Assembly (NCBI GenBank): GCA_033439765.1 | Contig: JAULSN010000005.1 | Coordinates: 186,001-250,000 of the forward strand | DNA: 64,000 nt | Direction: 5' to 3' | Source: Lasiosphaeria ovina | Lineage: Eukaryota; Ascomycota; Sordariomycetes; Sordariales; Lasiosphaeriaceae | Shown here: in pieces, positions 53,538 through 64,000 of the stretch | Layout: each line of letters begins with the position of its first letter | How positions within the stretch are numbered: the stretch's first letter is position 1 | Notes under the pieces: generated by a model | What the model saw: the letters and a program-made list of their open reading frames with translations, nothing else | Told to the model about the DNA's origin: nothing | The model's database searches: none | Translations under genes and position numbers: made by a program

Positions 53538-54316
53538 GACGAACTGACGGTGCTATCAACGGCTTCAGTCAATCAATGTGGATGGAAATTGGTTGCGCAC
53601 GGCGGCCTACGATAAGAAAACGGTGAAAATCTTTTTAGGTCGGTCGTGTTTCTGCCACTGCGCTGCCGACACCGGTGGGCCACCCCCCCACCATCCCACC
53701 ACGGTGGGCCGGCAATCGATAAGATAAGAAGCTTCTGGGTTAGGGTTACCCCTGAAATGCTTTCGACTCGAGACCAAAGAGAATCAAGTTCACCTACCTC
53801 TTCGCGTAAATCAGCATTTCCAGTTAACCTGATACATTGACCAAGAAGAGGATTCAGGGAAGAGTCCTAATCGCGGCCACAGCCTCCGCCAAACCAAGCG
53901 GCAGGCAAGACTCCGTCACAGCACACGTCGATGCGAATTTGACCCAATTCAAATCAACTACGATTTACGATTGGCCTTACTGCAACAGCTTGGGTCCCTC
54001 AACTTTCATTCGAGCCGAACATTTAACATGGTAAAGTTGTCAAAGCTGGAAGTGGAGAAACAAGCGAGCTCTCTGTCAACCAGGAAGTCGGCAGCAAGCC
54101 AATCAATGAACCACCATGGATGAATTGAACTTGTTTAAACAAATTAACTCCGTCTCCTACTTTTTGCTGGACTCTTCCTCGGGCTGCAATTCACCTATTA
54201 GCCTAATAGACGTTGCTTGCACCACCTCCCCACCAGACACCATTATAAATACGAAGGCACGACGGGTGATCAAACGGCCACGATAAACTATTCGAACGGA
54301 GCCAAGGTCGTAGAAA
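53538..54316. other. Divergent intergenic region between GUA1 and esterase gene
   Basis: No gene is recognised. It probably serves both divergent promoters. A TATAAATA-like motif (TTATAAATAC at 54243-54252) lies about 70 bases before the esterase ATG. Confidence 0.5.
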
Positions 54317-55310
54317 ATGTTGGCACAGCTTTCTTTCTTGTTGGTCGCCGCGGGGGCCGCCGTCGCCGCTCCCGTATCGCAGGCAGCAATCACCGGGACC
54401 AAATACTTTTTCGTATTGTAAGACCCGGCCTGAATCGCGTCAACACGCATTGCCACGGCTAACATCTCAAAGCGGCGATTCCTACACCTCGAGCGGCTTC
54501 AACATCAACGGGGCTAAGCCGTCGGCGTCCAACCCCATGGGCAACCCGCCGCTGCCCGGCAACACGCAGAGCGGGGGACTCACCTGGGCGGGCTTCCTCG
54601 CAAGCCAACTCAACACGTCGCTGACGCTGACGTTCAACTTCGCCGTGGCAGGCGCGACAGTCGACAACTCGATCGTGCAGGCGTACATGTCCAGCGTTCC
54701 CAGCATCGCCGACCAGGTCAAGACGTGGACGTCAAACCTGCAGTCCAAGCCGTCGTACGCCCCCTGGACGGCCGAGAATGCCCTCTTTGGCGTCTTCATT
54801 GGCGTCAACGACGTCGGCAACTCGTTCACGCAGTCGGGCGAGGTGGCTCGTCTGAACAAGGACCTGGACCGGTATTTCAGTCTGTTGGGCACGCTCTACG
54901 CGGGCGGCGCCAGGAACTTTGCGCTGCTCAGCATCCCTCGTATGTTTCTCTCATATTTTTGGTGGGCCGAGCTGACGTGCCGCATAGCCACCAACAAGAC
55001 GCCGCAGATGAAATCCAACGCTAAGGTTGCCGACCTGGTGACGGCGATCACGCAGTGGAATGGCGCGCTGCCGACACGCGTTGCGGCGTTCAAGACGGCG
55101 AACCCGGAGGCGAACTTCACCATAGTCGACACCAGCCCCCCGTGGGAGACGGCGCTGGCCAACCCAAAGGCATACGGGGCGCCCGACGCGACGTGCACAA
55201 ACTCCAACGGCAAGTCCTGTCTGTGGTTCAACAGCTATCACCCGGGCGTTGCAATCCAGAAGCTGGTGGCGCAGGCCGTGGCCGCCGCGTTCAATGGGAC
55301 GTTTTTCTGA
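54317..55310 (+). CDS. Secreted SGNH/GDSL esterase (CE16-type acetylesterase), three exons
   Basis: Exons are 54317-54417, 54473-54939 and 54988-55310 (GTAAGA and GTATGT donors), giving 296 residues. The N-terminus MLAQLSFLLVAAGAAVAAPV is a clear signal peptide. Block I is FVFGDSYTSSGFNI with the nucleophile Ser37, interrupted by intron 1 just before it. Block III is FIGVNDVGNSF (near residue 143), and the C-terminal block V is CLWFNSYHPG with His about 273. The position usually described as Asp three residues before the catalytic His is Asn here (FNSYH), which many fungal homologues may share. Members remove acetyl groups from plant cell-wall oligosaccharides, so a role in biomass breakdown is likely. 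Glycosylation sites (NTS, NFT, NGT) fit a secreted protein. Confidence 0.85.
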
Positions 55311-56024
55311 TTGGAGGGAATGGATTCAGTCTGAGTGGGAAATGTAACTTCAGAATCCAGATCGAATTGAATCAAGTCGAATTGGCTCAAAGCAGTGAAA
55401 GAAAGTGAATGAATCAACCAATGCGTACAATGCGGTGTGTGTTGGTACTGTCCTCGCCGAATAGGGTTAGCTCTAGATGGCCTGAACGACCCCTGAATCC
55501 CGAGCCTGCAGCTGCACTGCAGAATGTGGGGCACCAGATTCGGGAACACATGGCATTTAGTGCAACAACCTCTCTCTGTCAACGACATCTGATCAATTCC
55601 AACAGACGGATCTGTCCATCGCTTGAAGCGAGCAATTGACCTGGCATCATTCAGCTTTTCTCCGAGAATCCTTTCCCGAGAGGGCTTCGTGTGCGGACCC
55701 CGGCCGTCCGTCCTTACCGTCCAGAAAGCGCGATGCATCGATACGGGAGGGATGGCAAGCTTCGAGTCTGCAGAGGCAACACCTCATCGGCGGGCATCGT
55801 TGCCGTGCTCGTTCCTTGGTCGTCGATGCCAGCAACTTTACACCACGCGCCCCAATGATGATGCACTGGCACGCGCAATGCCAAGTTGGCCCAGGATTAC
55901 GTGGCTAGCCCCCAAGCCGCGCCCCACTGCAGTGTCGGAGGCTCGGCGGTTGGCTGCACGATTTCGCCAACCATCGACATCCTCCAACCCGCAATGAACC
56001 TCGACCAACGCAGCCACCGCCGAA
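55311..56024. other. Intergenic between esterase and YVC1
   Basis: No gene is recognised. Probable YVC1 promoter and 5'UTR. Confidence 0.4.
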
Positions 56025-58207
56025 ATGGCTGTACAAGGCCGCATTCGCAGTCCCGGCCTGCCGCGCCGCGGTCACGATCCTGACATCGACCTCGACGAAT
56101 ACGGGCCCGGGTCGGCTCCCTGCTCCCCTCAAACAGACACCACCGCACCTCTCTTTCCACGCCGCCGACATGGCCGTGGGCAGGAACGCGAAGGCGCAAC
56201 GGGCACTAGAAGTGGTGACCAAGAAACAATACCAGTCTACGTGTCAATTCATCGGTATGCACGTTGGGAGAGTCGGGACTAGGCCACAGCTGACACCAGT
56301 AGCATTCGGCGTTTGATGATCGCGGCCATTGGTATGGTGCCCGTCCCTACCTACCCGTCTTCCGCCTTGCTCTCGGCTGACTCTTGACAGATGACCCGTA
56401 TACGCTCAGTGAACTGCGAACGCCTCGCATGACGTCCCTCCTCGTGCGCCCCCTTGTCGACCGGCTCTACAACCCCGACGACCTCTCCACCGTCTACTGC
56501 CTCCTCGCCAACCGCGTCCAGTTTCTCCGCTCCCAGTCGGACGAAGCCCTCCACTACACGGTCAACATTGCGCGCGCCACCCTCTGCGAACTCGTCGCCG
56601 CTCGCATTTTGCGTCGGTTTCACGAAGACCACCCTCGACGCCCAGGCCTGCTGCTGCTCGCCAACGTGCTTGTCTCGAGCTTTGACCCGTTTGATGCCGC
56701 CCCAGACGAGGTCCGCCGCCGGGGCCGTTCCCCGCAGTGGCCGGCCCAGGAACGCGGCGGCCGCGAGCGCAAGCTGACAGCGCTCGAGCTTGCCATTTTA
56801 TCTGAGAGCAAGATCCTTATTGCGTCACTAGCTTGTCAGCGCGTCGTCGACGCTGTCTACCGCGGCCTAGTCGTGTATACCCCTGTGTCGTTGGTCGACA
56901 TCCTTCCCGACCACTACAAACACCACCCTGTGTCGCTGTACGACCCGCGCCGCGCTTCCATCCTCAACCACCGCCGCCTCATTGTGCCCCGGCTGCGGAA
57001 CCTGATCGAGCTCTGGCACTTTGCCGTGTTGCTGACGCTGTATGCGCTCACCATGATACACTGCAACGGCAACACGCACGGGACCCGCAAGCTTGGGATC
57101 TACGAGGCCGCCTTTAGCATCTTCACCGCTGGCTGGGTGCTTGAACAGTTTGCTGCCATCATCGAGCATGGCTGGGAAGTGCACGCCCAGAACCTGTGGT
57201 CTTTCCTCGACATCACGTTCATCTTTATTTACGCCATGTACGGCGCGGCCCGCGCAATCGAGCTCCTGCTTGGCTTTGACGTCAACCTGGCGCTGCCCAT
57301 CCTCTGCACGGCGGCGCCCGTCCTGCTAACCCGGATCGCCTTCAACCTGATGCCCGACAACATCGTGTTCATCGCCATGCACGCCATGATGCGCGACTTT
57401 ATGCGCCTCACCTTTATCGCCATCTGGTGCTTCACCGGGTTTCTCCTGGGGCTGGTGTGGCTAATGCGAACCAACTTTGACACTAGCTCGCCCTCGTGGC
57501 AGGCCAACAGCCCGACCTATGTGACGATTGGCAAGTGGCTCTTCTGGATCTGGTTTGGTCTGGACGGCACGGGCATCGAGCGGACCGCCGACTTCCACGC
57601 GGTTCTCGGCCCGACGCTGGCAGTCACGTTTGCGTTTTTGGGCAACACGCTCTTCTTGACTATCCTGGTGGCCATTCTGACCAACACCTTCTCCAAGATT
57701 ATGGACAATTCGGCGGCCGAGATCGAGTTCCGCCGCGCGGTGCTCACGTTTCAGGGTGTCAAGAGCGACTCCATCTTCGCGTACCCGCCGCCCTTCAACA
57801 TGATCGCGCTGGCTGTCATGCTGCCGCTCAAGTTCGTTCTCGGGCCGGCCGCCTTCCACTATGTCAACGTGGCCATCATCCGCACCGTCAACGCGCCCTT
57901 GCTGCTTGTCATTGCATGCTACGAGCGCCGCCGCGTCTGGGCCCGCGGTATCATGGCCAAGTCGAGTAGCCGTACCTGGCACTTTGGCCTCAACCCGTAT
58001 GGCGACATCCAGGCCGTGTTTGGCACCGAGCCGCCGCGAGAGGTTCTCGAGGCTATCGAGAAGCTGGATGTGCTAGGCGAGTCGGTAGAGCACCAGCAGG
58101 AGATTGCTATAGTCGGCGGGCATCACTCGGACTGGGGCGCCCACGTAGCGCAGACGAGGCGGCGGAAGGGATCCAGCGTCAGCGTTTACGAGTCTGCTGT
58201 ATACTAG
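56025..58207 (+). CDS. YVC1: Vacuolar TRP-type cation channel Yvc1, three exons
   Basis: Exons are 56025-56254, 56303-56331 (29 nt) and 56391-58207, with GT-AG sites and closed phase: 691 residues (yeast Yvc1 has 675). The N-terminus is polar. Exons 2-3 join to IRRLMIAAIDDPYTLSELR, followed by the strongly conserved RTPRMTSLLVRPLVDRLYNP and NIARATLCELVAARILRRF. Membrane segments begin near residue 295 (LWHFAVLLTLYALTMIH). The pore region near 468-482 reads GKWLFWIWFGLDGTGIE, followed by the last helix FLGNTLFLTILVAILTNTF. Yvc1 releases calcium from the vacuole upon osmotic or hyphal-tip signals. The C-terminal tail is acidic/His-containing. The gene is intact. Confidence 0.93.
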
Positions 58208-58465
58208 TCTTTCTTCCGGTGTTATTTAGAATGTATTCTGGTAGTGGAATAAAGAATGATCAAGCAGAGTCCGTGTTTGAGTGATCCTGTTGTTTCAATG
58301 TTCAGTTGTGTTCTATTCCGTTGTCGTGTAGTCTCTGTTCGCCGCTTTGGGTGTGCGTAAGTGGCGTGAAAGGCCGTGTCCAAGGTGACTGAATATGTTA
58401 AAAATACCAGGTACTCTAACACTAGAAATCTCCCTGCTTCCTTAAATACCCAACCCCAAACCCAT
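58208..58465. other. YVC1 3' flank
   Basis: AT-rich; no gene is recognised. Confidence 0.4.
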
Positions 58466-58538
58466 CCAAACCGGCCGTACCGTAACACCACACACCCTTT
58501 TACTACCCAGGCTTACTTCATCCCGATCGTCCTAGGCG
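58466..58538 (-). repeat. Diverged duplicate of the GUA1 3' end
   Basis: About 73 bp aligned with 50841-50913: shared CCAAACCGGCCG, ACACCACAC, TTTTACT.CCCAGGCTTACT, ATC.CGATCGT and AGGCG. The block covers the last GUA1 codons, the stop codon and the start of the 3' flank. Roughly four fifths of positions agree and many differences are transitions. Confidence 0.65.
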
Positions 58539-60079
58539 TTCTGGCCCATCGAAGGAAAGAAACAAAGTAGCAGCTTAAAGAAGAAAAAGAGATGTTCTCA
58601 CGAGCTACATCTTGCCCTTTAATGCAGCATCCATATAATAACCTTGGAGCTATCACCCGAGAGAGTCCCACTATCGTAGCTTCGTCTGACGGCATTTATG
58701 TTCCATCCCGTAGTTTTACCAATTACTGCGCAGGCGGCAATTGTTTATGAGCTTTAATCTACCATAGCGCGCGCCCGGGGTTTTAGAAATCAATCTCAGA
58801 TATAGTCATACTACGTACATTGATCTTGGTTATCGTCTTCCTAGACAAAGAGCAATTTATAGGCGCAAGAGAGTCCTAGGGATGGATTTAAAGCCGATTT
58901 CTATTTAACCTAGTAGGAAGGTCTTCCTTCAAGTTTATTTTGGCCGCTCAAGTCCATTTTGGCTGCGGACCTAGCCCAGGCGCCCTACGCGCCCGGCTCC
59001 ATCGCTCACTAACGCTCCTACCTTATGCGATATATAGATTAAAGCTGGCCACGAAAAAAAGCCAATACCCAGCGGAAGCACGAAGCGCAAGTCCAATACG
59101 AAAGGTTCTCGGATCCGGCTGACTATAACTGGCGTATCACATGCCGGCCGTTCCGCTCCATACACCCGAACTTTGAACGGCCCGGAGCAGTCAAGGCTCG
59201 GCACAACCATGGATTTGCCGATGACACGTACACCGAGAAGACTTACGCTGTGCCGTGGTATGAAACTTAATCGGCCAGCACGAGTATAAATAGAACAAGA
59301 ATGCTGTAATTGGCGACAGGGTCATCATTATATATACCTTCTAGTCCTCACCCAAATCTACTAGATTAACCATGAAGACGTATGCGGTGCCGGTGCGCCC
59401 TGGGCGTAAACTGTTTACTTATAAGCCGTAACGTCCCGCGTTTAACCTTATAATATACCTTCTTTTATTTACTTCTTTACCGACTTAGACCTTTACGAGC
59501 GCGCTTAAAGAAGCGCCCGACCTATAAGGTATAAAGGTAGGGGGTAAAGAAAAAAAGGTACGTTTTTTTTTTCAATTTCTACCCCCTCCAAAAGGAATTT
59601 ACCGCTCCAAAATAGTCCTTTTACTCTAAAAGGATAAAATAGGAAATAGTAGCGCTATACGTTTTTAAAACCGAGAGTCTACTAGTACTTTAAGAATATA
59701 TCTAATATTAATTTCTAAAACCCCGGTAGCGCGGTATAGAACGTTCCATCTAACGTACCTTCCTAGGGTTTATTAGCACCTGTTGGCGGTTGTGATACTA
59801 AGGGCCAAACTTAGGCTGGTAAAATCCGTTAGACGTTAAATTGCTCAGGATATCGGTGGGAGCGCTACGGAAGAACTACACGCGTTGTCTTCTATAACCT
59901 TAGTAAGCCCGTAACGTGGCTAATAATCATGCGCACAAATCTAGGCCCCGGAGTTGTCTTCTACAAGTTGCCCTTATTTTGAGTTTGACTCAGTAACGAA
60001 GAAATTGTCAAAATGGAAAATACCTTGACAAACGCGTTTTCGGACCTTTTGACGATTTTGATAGCCTGAACATTGTTGA
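58539..60079. other. AT-rich, RIP-like island
   Basis: No gene is recognised. 59430-59760 is extremely TA-rich with long homopurine/homopyrimidine runs. A TATA-bearing GC islet at 59285-59410 (GAGTATAAATAG, then ATGAAGACGTATGCGG) could be the start of a lost gene. Confidence 0.4.
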
Positions 60080-61473
60080 CCCGGCAAGCGGTTGAAGAAA
60101 TAAAAGGGCCACACAAAAAGGCTTGGCAAGCTACTACACTAACACAGGCACTAACAGTTCCCTACATTCCTCACTCTACTACGATTCTACACCTCTACAC
60201 CGCCACTGCAGTCACAACACCAAATTCAACAACATGGCAATTGGCGATCATCACTATCCTACGCTAGTTAAAGCCTAGATTCTCGGTGCAGTTGCGGCCT
60301 TCGAAAAGCACTAGCTTACTTACTTTAAGTCCGATATTTTCCGCCAGTTTGGCGTCAGTCGGAGCCGTGGCGACGATATCGTACACTAAGGTCGTTTACG
60401 AAGGCATCTCGAGGTCGAAACTCGCGGCCGGAAGAAGGCTCTTTCCGAGGATGACTTAGCTGCTATAGAAAAGATTATTTGGACTTATGGCTTCCAAGGC
60501 CGGAGCCTAAGCTGGCAAGGACTTGCCTTAGAAGACGGTATTTCTATATAAATAATATTAATCGTAATAGGTTTTCCAAGCTTTATCTCGGCACGTACTA
60601 TCGCAAAGGCAATGGGTACTTTAGGATACCGGAAATGTATCGCCTACGAAAAAGGATTCGTATCGCCATCGAATACGAAAAGGCGCGTTCAAGCTGCAAA
60701 ACTCACTCTTTAATTCCGCCCTCGCCTAGAAGATTGGCGTAATATCCGGTAGTCGGATGAATGCCATTTTGGGTCTTTTCTAAAGGAAAGGTTCAAATTA
60801 TCCGAAACCAGGCGAGCGCTATTATCCAGACTACATTCATCATAGCGACGAACCGCCGCCAAAAGGAACCGAGATCCGTAGATACCACGTTTAGGCCGCT
60901 ATTGGATAGGGGTTTAAATCGGAGCTATTTTTCTACGAGGTCCTAACAAATACGAATGGGAAAATGAGCTTAGAGGTTTATAGGGACGAAATCATGGAAA
61001 AAGCCGTTGGGCCTTAGCTTACTCGCGGTAATATCTTTGTTCTAGAAGAAGACGGAGACTCGGGTCATGGAGGTGGGAATTCTAAGCGAGGAAAGATGAA
61101 TATGGTAAGGGAATAGAAGCAACGGCATGGACTGAAGCACTTCTTCAATACTCCTGGCTCTCCAGACCTATCGCCAATTGAAAACTGCTGGCGAGCTGTA
61201 AAGCAGTATATTCGAGCACACCTTCGTATTGGGAGCGATATCAAAGAGCTGGCGTTAGAAGGTTGGAAGCGAGTAAGTCAGAAGACTATCAACGGCTTGG
61301 TGGATTCCATGGTAAGGAGGATGGAAGATGTGTTAACGGGAGAGGGCCAAATAACCGGCTGGTAGTGGGGCAGAGTGACATAAGTAGTACCTGTATTTAC
61401 ATAGAAAACTGGCATATTTGTAGGTACCAGTTAGGTAATGTGACCCTTTTATTTCTTCACCCGCTTGCCCGGG
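60080..61473 (+). mobile_element. Tc1/mariner-like DNA transposon with terminal inverted repeats, inactive
   Basis: The left end (60080-60114) reads CCCGGCAAGCGGTTGAAGAA then ATAAAAGGGCCACAC; the reverse complement of the right end (61438-61473) reads CCCGGGCAAGCGGGTGAAGA then AATAAAAGGGTCACAT. The inverted repeats are about 35 bp with few mismatches, and the element is about 1.39 kb, typical of fungal Tc1/mariner (Fot1/Tan1-like) elements. The interior holds one decayed transposase. The exact outermost bases and a TA target duplication could not be fixed. Confidence 0.75.
60270..61366 (+). pseudogene. Tc1/mariner (DDE_3) transposase, decayed
   Basis: Fragments in order: a helix-turn-helix region with RGRKKALSEDDLAAIEKI and GRSLSWQGLALEDGIS (60415-60550); AMGTLGYRKCIAYEKGFVS (about 60609-60670); a catalytic-region remnant ending SDE-HFG (about 60750); and the C-terminal PGSPDLSPIENCWRAVKQYI, then RAHLRIGSDIKELALEGW (about 61150-61270), a block diagnostic of Tc1/mariner transposases. 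Several stop codons (TAA/TAG) and frame changes interrupt these, many compatible with C-to-T or G-to-A changes. The protein cannot be made. Confidence 0.8.
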
Positions 61474-62939
61474 CACCGGGTTGCGCATGGGCCGCGGAAT
61501 GGTAATTCGGGATTTTACCGGCAGGTACCTGGCAAGTGCATGGACTGATGCGCCCTAATTGGTTGCATCCGTGCGCGACCCGGCACGTGGTCCGCACCAC
61601 GACCTATTTCCCCGCGCCCTCCGCTCCCTGCGAATTGCTTCCTTCCTTTTCCTTCTTTAGATTCCACAATACAGGTTAATTTATACTGTGCTTTGGCTGG
61701 TTAATATGATTTTCGTAAAGACCTTAGTTTTTCCGATACGGGCTATAGTTTCGTCGAAAAGCCCAGCCCTCCATCACCGAAGCGCTGGCCACGAGAAGCT
61801 CGTTGAAAAGGTCGTCAACGCCGGCAGGGTTTCCTCTTCAAGCTGCGCCGCCAGCCCTCGCCCTCGTGCGCCAAGATCCGAGCGTCGCACCGATTGAGCT
61901 CATCGCCTTTCCGTCATCAACGGGCCATTTACCACTCCTTCATCACCAAGTCAGGCTTGCTATGGTTCCTCTTCTTGTGGTCGATTTTATTAGATTTTAA
62001 ATGTTTTAATTCCACCAAGCGACGATGACGGCGTCGGCCGTAGGAGAATAAAAAATTATAAACAAATGGCTCCTAAGCCGACCGTTGCGTAGAAGAGCCT
62101 GATTGTGACGGCGATCGGGCTCTGAGAGATGCCAACTGGGACGAGAGCCCTTGGCGACGCATGGCCCGGCATGAACGAGGCCATGCGCCTACGAAGACTA
62201 AATAGAGGGCGCTGGAATTCATGATTATCACTGTCGATAAAAGCATGTGCATGGACCATGCAAGTCTGCATAAAGCTTGGTGTATTGTAGAGGCGCTCCC
62301 TTCATTACAAATCCGATATTCGTATCAATATCGGAGTTCGGAAAAAGTAGCGCGTATCAACAACAACTAAAAACACGCAACCATCGAGTTTGCAACGCTG
62401 CCGACGACAACCCCAAATAAACTCTCCCGCCGAGAATCTGAATCTATGACCTTAAATCGGTAATAAAGGCTGACCTCGTGACAATCACAATGGACTGCCA
62501 CCATTTGCCAGGAATGCAAAGTAGGGTGCCCTGATCAAAGCTCAAGTTGATGGCCGGAGACCTGTACACCAGCGAGATGGCCGATGAGCTGCCAGGTCGA
62601 AAACCTCCTACAACTGTGCAGCTGGACAGGGAGCCAACGCTGATCAATCGTAAACGCCGTTGACTAACTAATCAGGTGTACAATTCAGATTGTGGTTGGG
62701 ACGCTGAGCTATTACCTATTATCACTAGGTCTATCCCCCAAAAAGATTCGGAGCTCGAATGCCATTTGGGAGCCCTCAACCCTTGCTAGGTGGGTCCCAT
62801 CTTGCTCTTGATTGCCTTTGCCAGATGTTCCTTCTCCTCGCAATTGCCTCTAGGAAGAGTGCTGCTAGATCCAGATGCCTCACTCCAGGGCCCATTTTGT
62901 TTTGCCGAGGATTCCTAGAGGAGGATTCCCCTCTCGCTA
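61474..62939. other. Region right of the transposon without a supported gene
   Basis: Open frames of 60-70 codons (61688-62000, 62444-62647) have no recognisable motif. The composition returns to moderate GC. Confidence 0.35.
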
Positions 62940-62959
62940 GCCGGCTTGGGGCAGATTTT

Positions 62960-63045
62960 GGGCTCAGGATCGTGGCGGGTGCGGGCATCGGGATCACGGC
63001 CGGCGTGGGTATCGGGATCGCGGCCGGTGCGGGCATCGGGGCGAG
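62960..63045. repeat. GC-rich minisatellite (GCGGGCATCGGGATC.CGGCC)
   Basis: Four related units of about 24 bp. The plus frame would give repeated AGAGIGI-like residues and the minus frame GRDPDARTGRDPD. It lies inside a 176-codon open frame (62759-63289) with no other coding evidence. Confidence 0.7.
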
Positions 63046-63686
63046 TTCTGTTGCTTGGCTCCCTTGTTGGGGAGCCGGGCCGTTGTGGTCTGCATTGTAT
63101 CGCAAATTCAGCACTTGCAAAGCAGTAGAAAGAGCTCAACCGAGTTTTACTTACCATGCGCCTGACTTGAAGAGTACCTGGAAATTCCGCACCCCATGTT
63201 TAGAGAGCTCTTCCAGCTTGCTAACCGAGACGTGGGTGGCAGCGTGGCAAAGCCAAGAATGTCTGCGCTTATTAACGCTGATTAAATAAAGTTGAAAGAA
63301 AGTTTGTTTCTGCTATTCAAATAAGGGATGAGAGTCTCTCATAGGGTGTATTATGGGTTGAAATGAAAGCTGTCTCACAAATTAGCGAACACAAAGGTGC
63401 GTAGAATCTGAGAGATTTGTGAGAAGAATCTAAATTGGTAGCCAAATCCATCCTGTCTGAGCTGGTTGTGGACGTCTTGGATAGCCAAAGCCTGGTTTGT
63501 ACTCTGTCCCGCCCTTCAATTTCTGTATTTTTGACACTTTTCATCCGACATTAGCTTCACTTTCGACAGCCCCACATGTGAAAATTCTGCGCACCAAAAC
63601 GCTCCCCCGCCTGCCTCCAGGGCTGGAAGCGGGGCAATTACAGCCTACAGTACGGCTTTCCAAGTTCAACACCAAATCTGCCACAA
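63046..63686. other. Gene-free stretch near right edge
   Basis: Nothing recognised. Confidence 0.35.
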
Positions 63687-63998
63687 TCAACGTCCACCTC
63701 CCATACAAACCCGCTCTCTAAACAGCCACAATGTCATCAAACGGCGAAACGCGCGAGCAGGCGTGCGAGACGAACAGCCGCCTAGTTCTGCAGCTAAAGC
63801 GCGACACCACGGTTGCCGGACGCATCGAGACTCTGCAGATTGCAGCACGGAAACCGTTCCGCTGACTGGGTTGACTTGGGCGAAAAAGCAAGTTGTGCCG
63901 ATTTCGAGAGATAGGATGTATTTGTCGAAGTCGCCCAATCTAAAGACCGGAACATTGTTGGCCTTGAGGGCCGCTGCGTCGACGAAGTACCAGGTTCC
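63687..63998 (-). CDS. Partial ORF entering from the right edge (hypothetical)
   Basis: The minus frame is open from the window edge to 63687. Its first 45 residues look protein-like: GTWYFVDAAALKANNVPVFR then LGDFDKYILSLEIGTTCFF. The remainder (after CFFAQ) is Arg/Cys-rich and may be intron or 3' sequence, since GT-like donors follow. I do not recognise the family. The start and most of the gene are outside the window. Confidence 0.35.
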   Translation of the reverse strand, partial: GTWYFVDAAALKANNVPVFRLGDFDKYILSLEIGTTCFFAQVNPVSGTVSVLQSAESRCVRQPWCRALAAELGGCSSRTPARAFRRLMTLWLFRERVCMGGGR

Positions 63999-64000
63999 GT

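Noticed and set aside
1..64000. CRISPR arrays, bacterial operons, riboswitches, rRNA genes
   Set aside because: The window is eukaryotic; no regularly spaced repeat-spacer array, no 5S-like sequence and no rRNA motif were found.

Overview
This window is nuclear DNA of a filamentous ascomycete. The evidence is short GT-AG introns with CTNAC-like branch points, GC-rich coding exons, two HET-domain genes, and an Apn2/Gua1/Yvc1/Isa1/Mgs1 set of fungal housekeeping genes. Gene content and protein style suggest Sordariomycetes, probably Sordariales/Chaetomiaceae; that placement is inference. GC-rich housekeeping blocks alternate with AT-richer, gene-poor islands holding decayed genes and repeats. 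Several dead genes carry C-to-T or G-to-A nonsense changes, as expected from RIP or simple decay.

Left part (1-10.7 kb): the 3' end of a CLN3/BTN1-like gene; a tandem segmental duplication in which each copy carries a small MGC-starting cysteine-rich protein gene followed by a tRNA-Arg(ACG)-like sequence; then an AT-rich island with a dead BTB/POZ gene, a DUF7924-like relic, palindromes, and a large trinucleotide-repeat block that may encode an alanine-rich coiled-coil protein. Next (10.7-28 kb): an F-box protein, a two-exon HET gene, a medium-chain reductase, APN2 (six exons), a dead fungal-specific gene and a second HET gene. 

Middle (31-41.3 kb): a conserved colinear plus-strand block with a fungal hypothetical protein, an ARMH3/DUF1741-type protein (six exons), ISA1 (mitochondrial Fe-S assembly) and the MGS1/WRNIP1 ATPase. 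At 41.3-48.7 kb lies a repeat-rich island. It contains a compact cassette (43.0-44.3 kb) in which inverted arrays of 20/21-nt repeats flank an ORF for a MAGSEST-repeat/basic/coiled-coil protein, then a membrane-protein gene broken by one TGA and an SDR gene lacking its catalytic serine and broken by a TAG.

Right part (49.3-58.2 kb): a phosphoglycerate-mutase-family protein, GMP synthase GUA1 resolved here into 17 exons including micro-exons, a secreted SGNH/CE16-type esterase and the vacuolar TRP channel YVC1. From 58.2 kb to the end the DNA is AT-rich and repetitive. It holds a diverged copy of the GUA1 3' end, a Tc1/mariner-like element with recognisable terminal inverted repeats but a dead transposase, and a partial ORF running off the right edge. 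Exon boundaries were worked out by hand from splice signals, reading phase and family motifs; RNA data would settle them.
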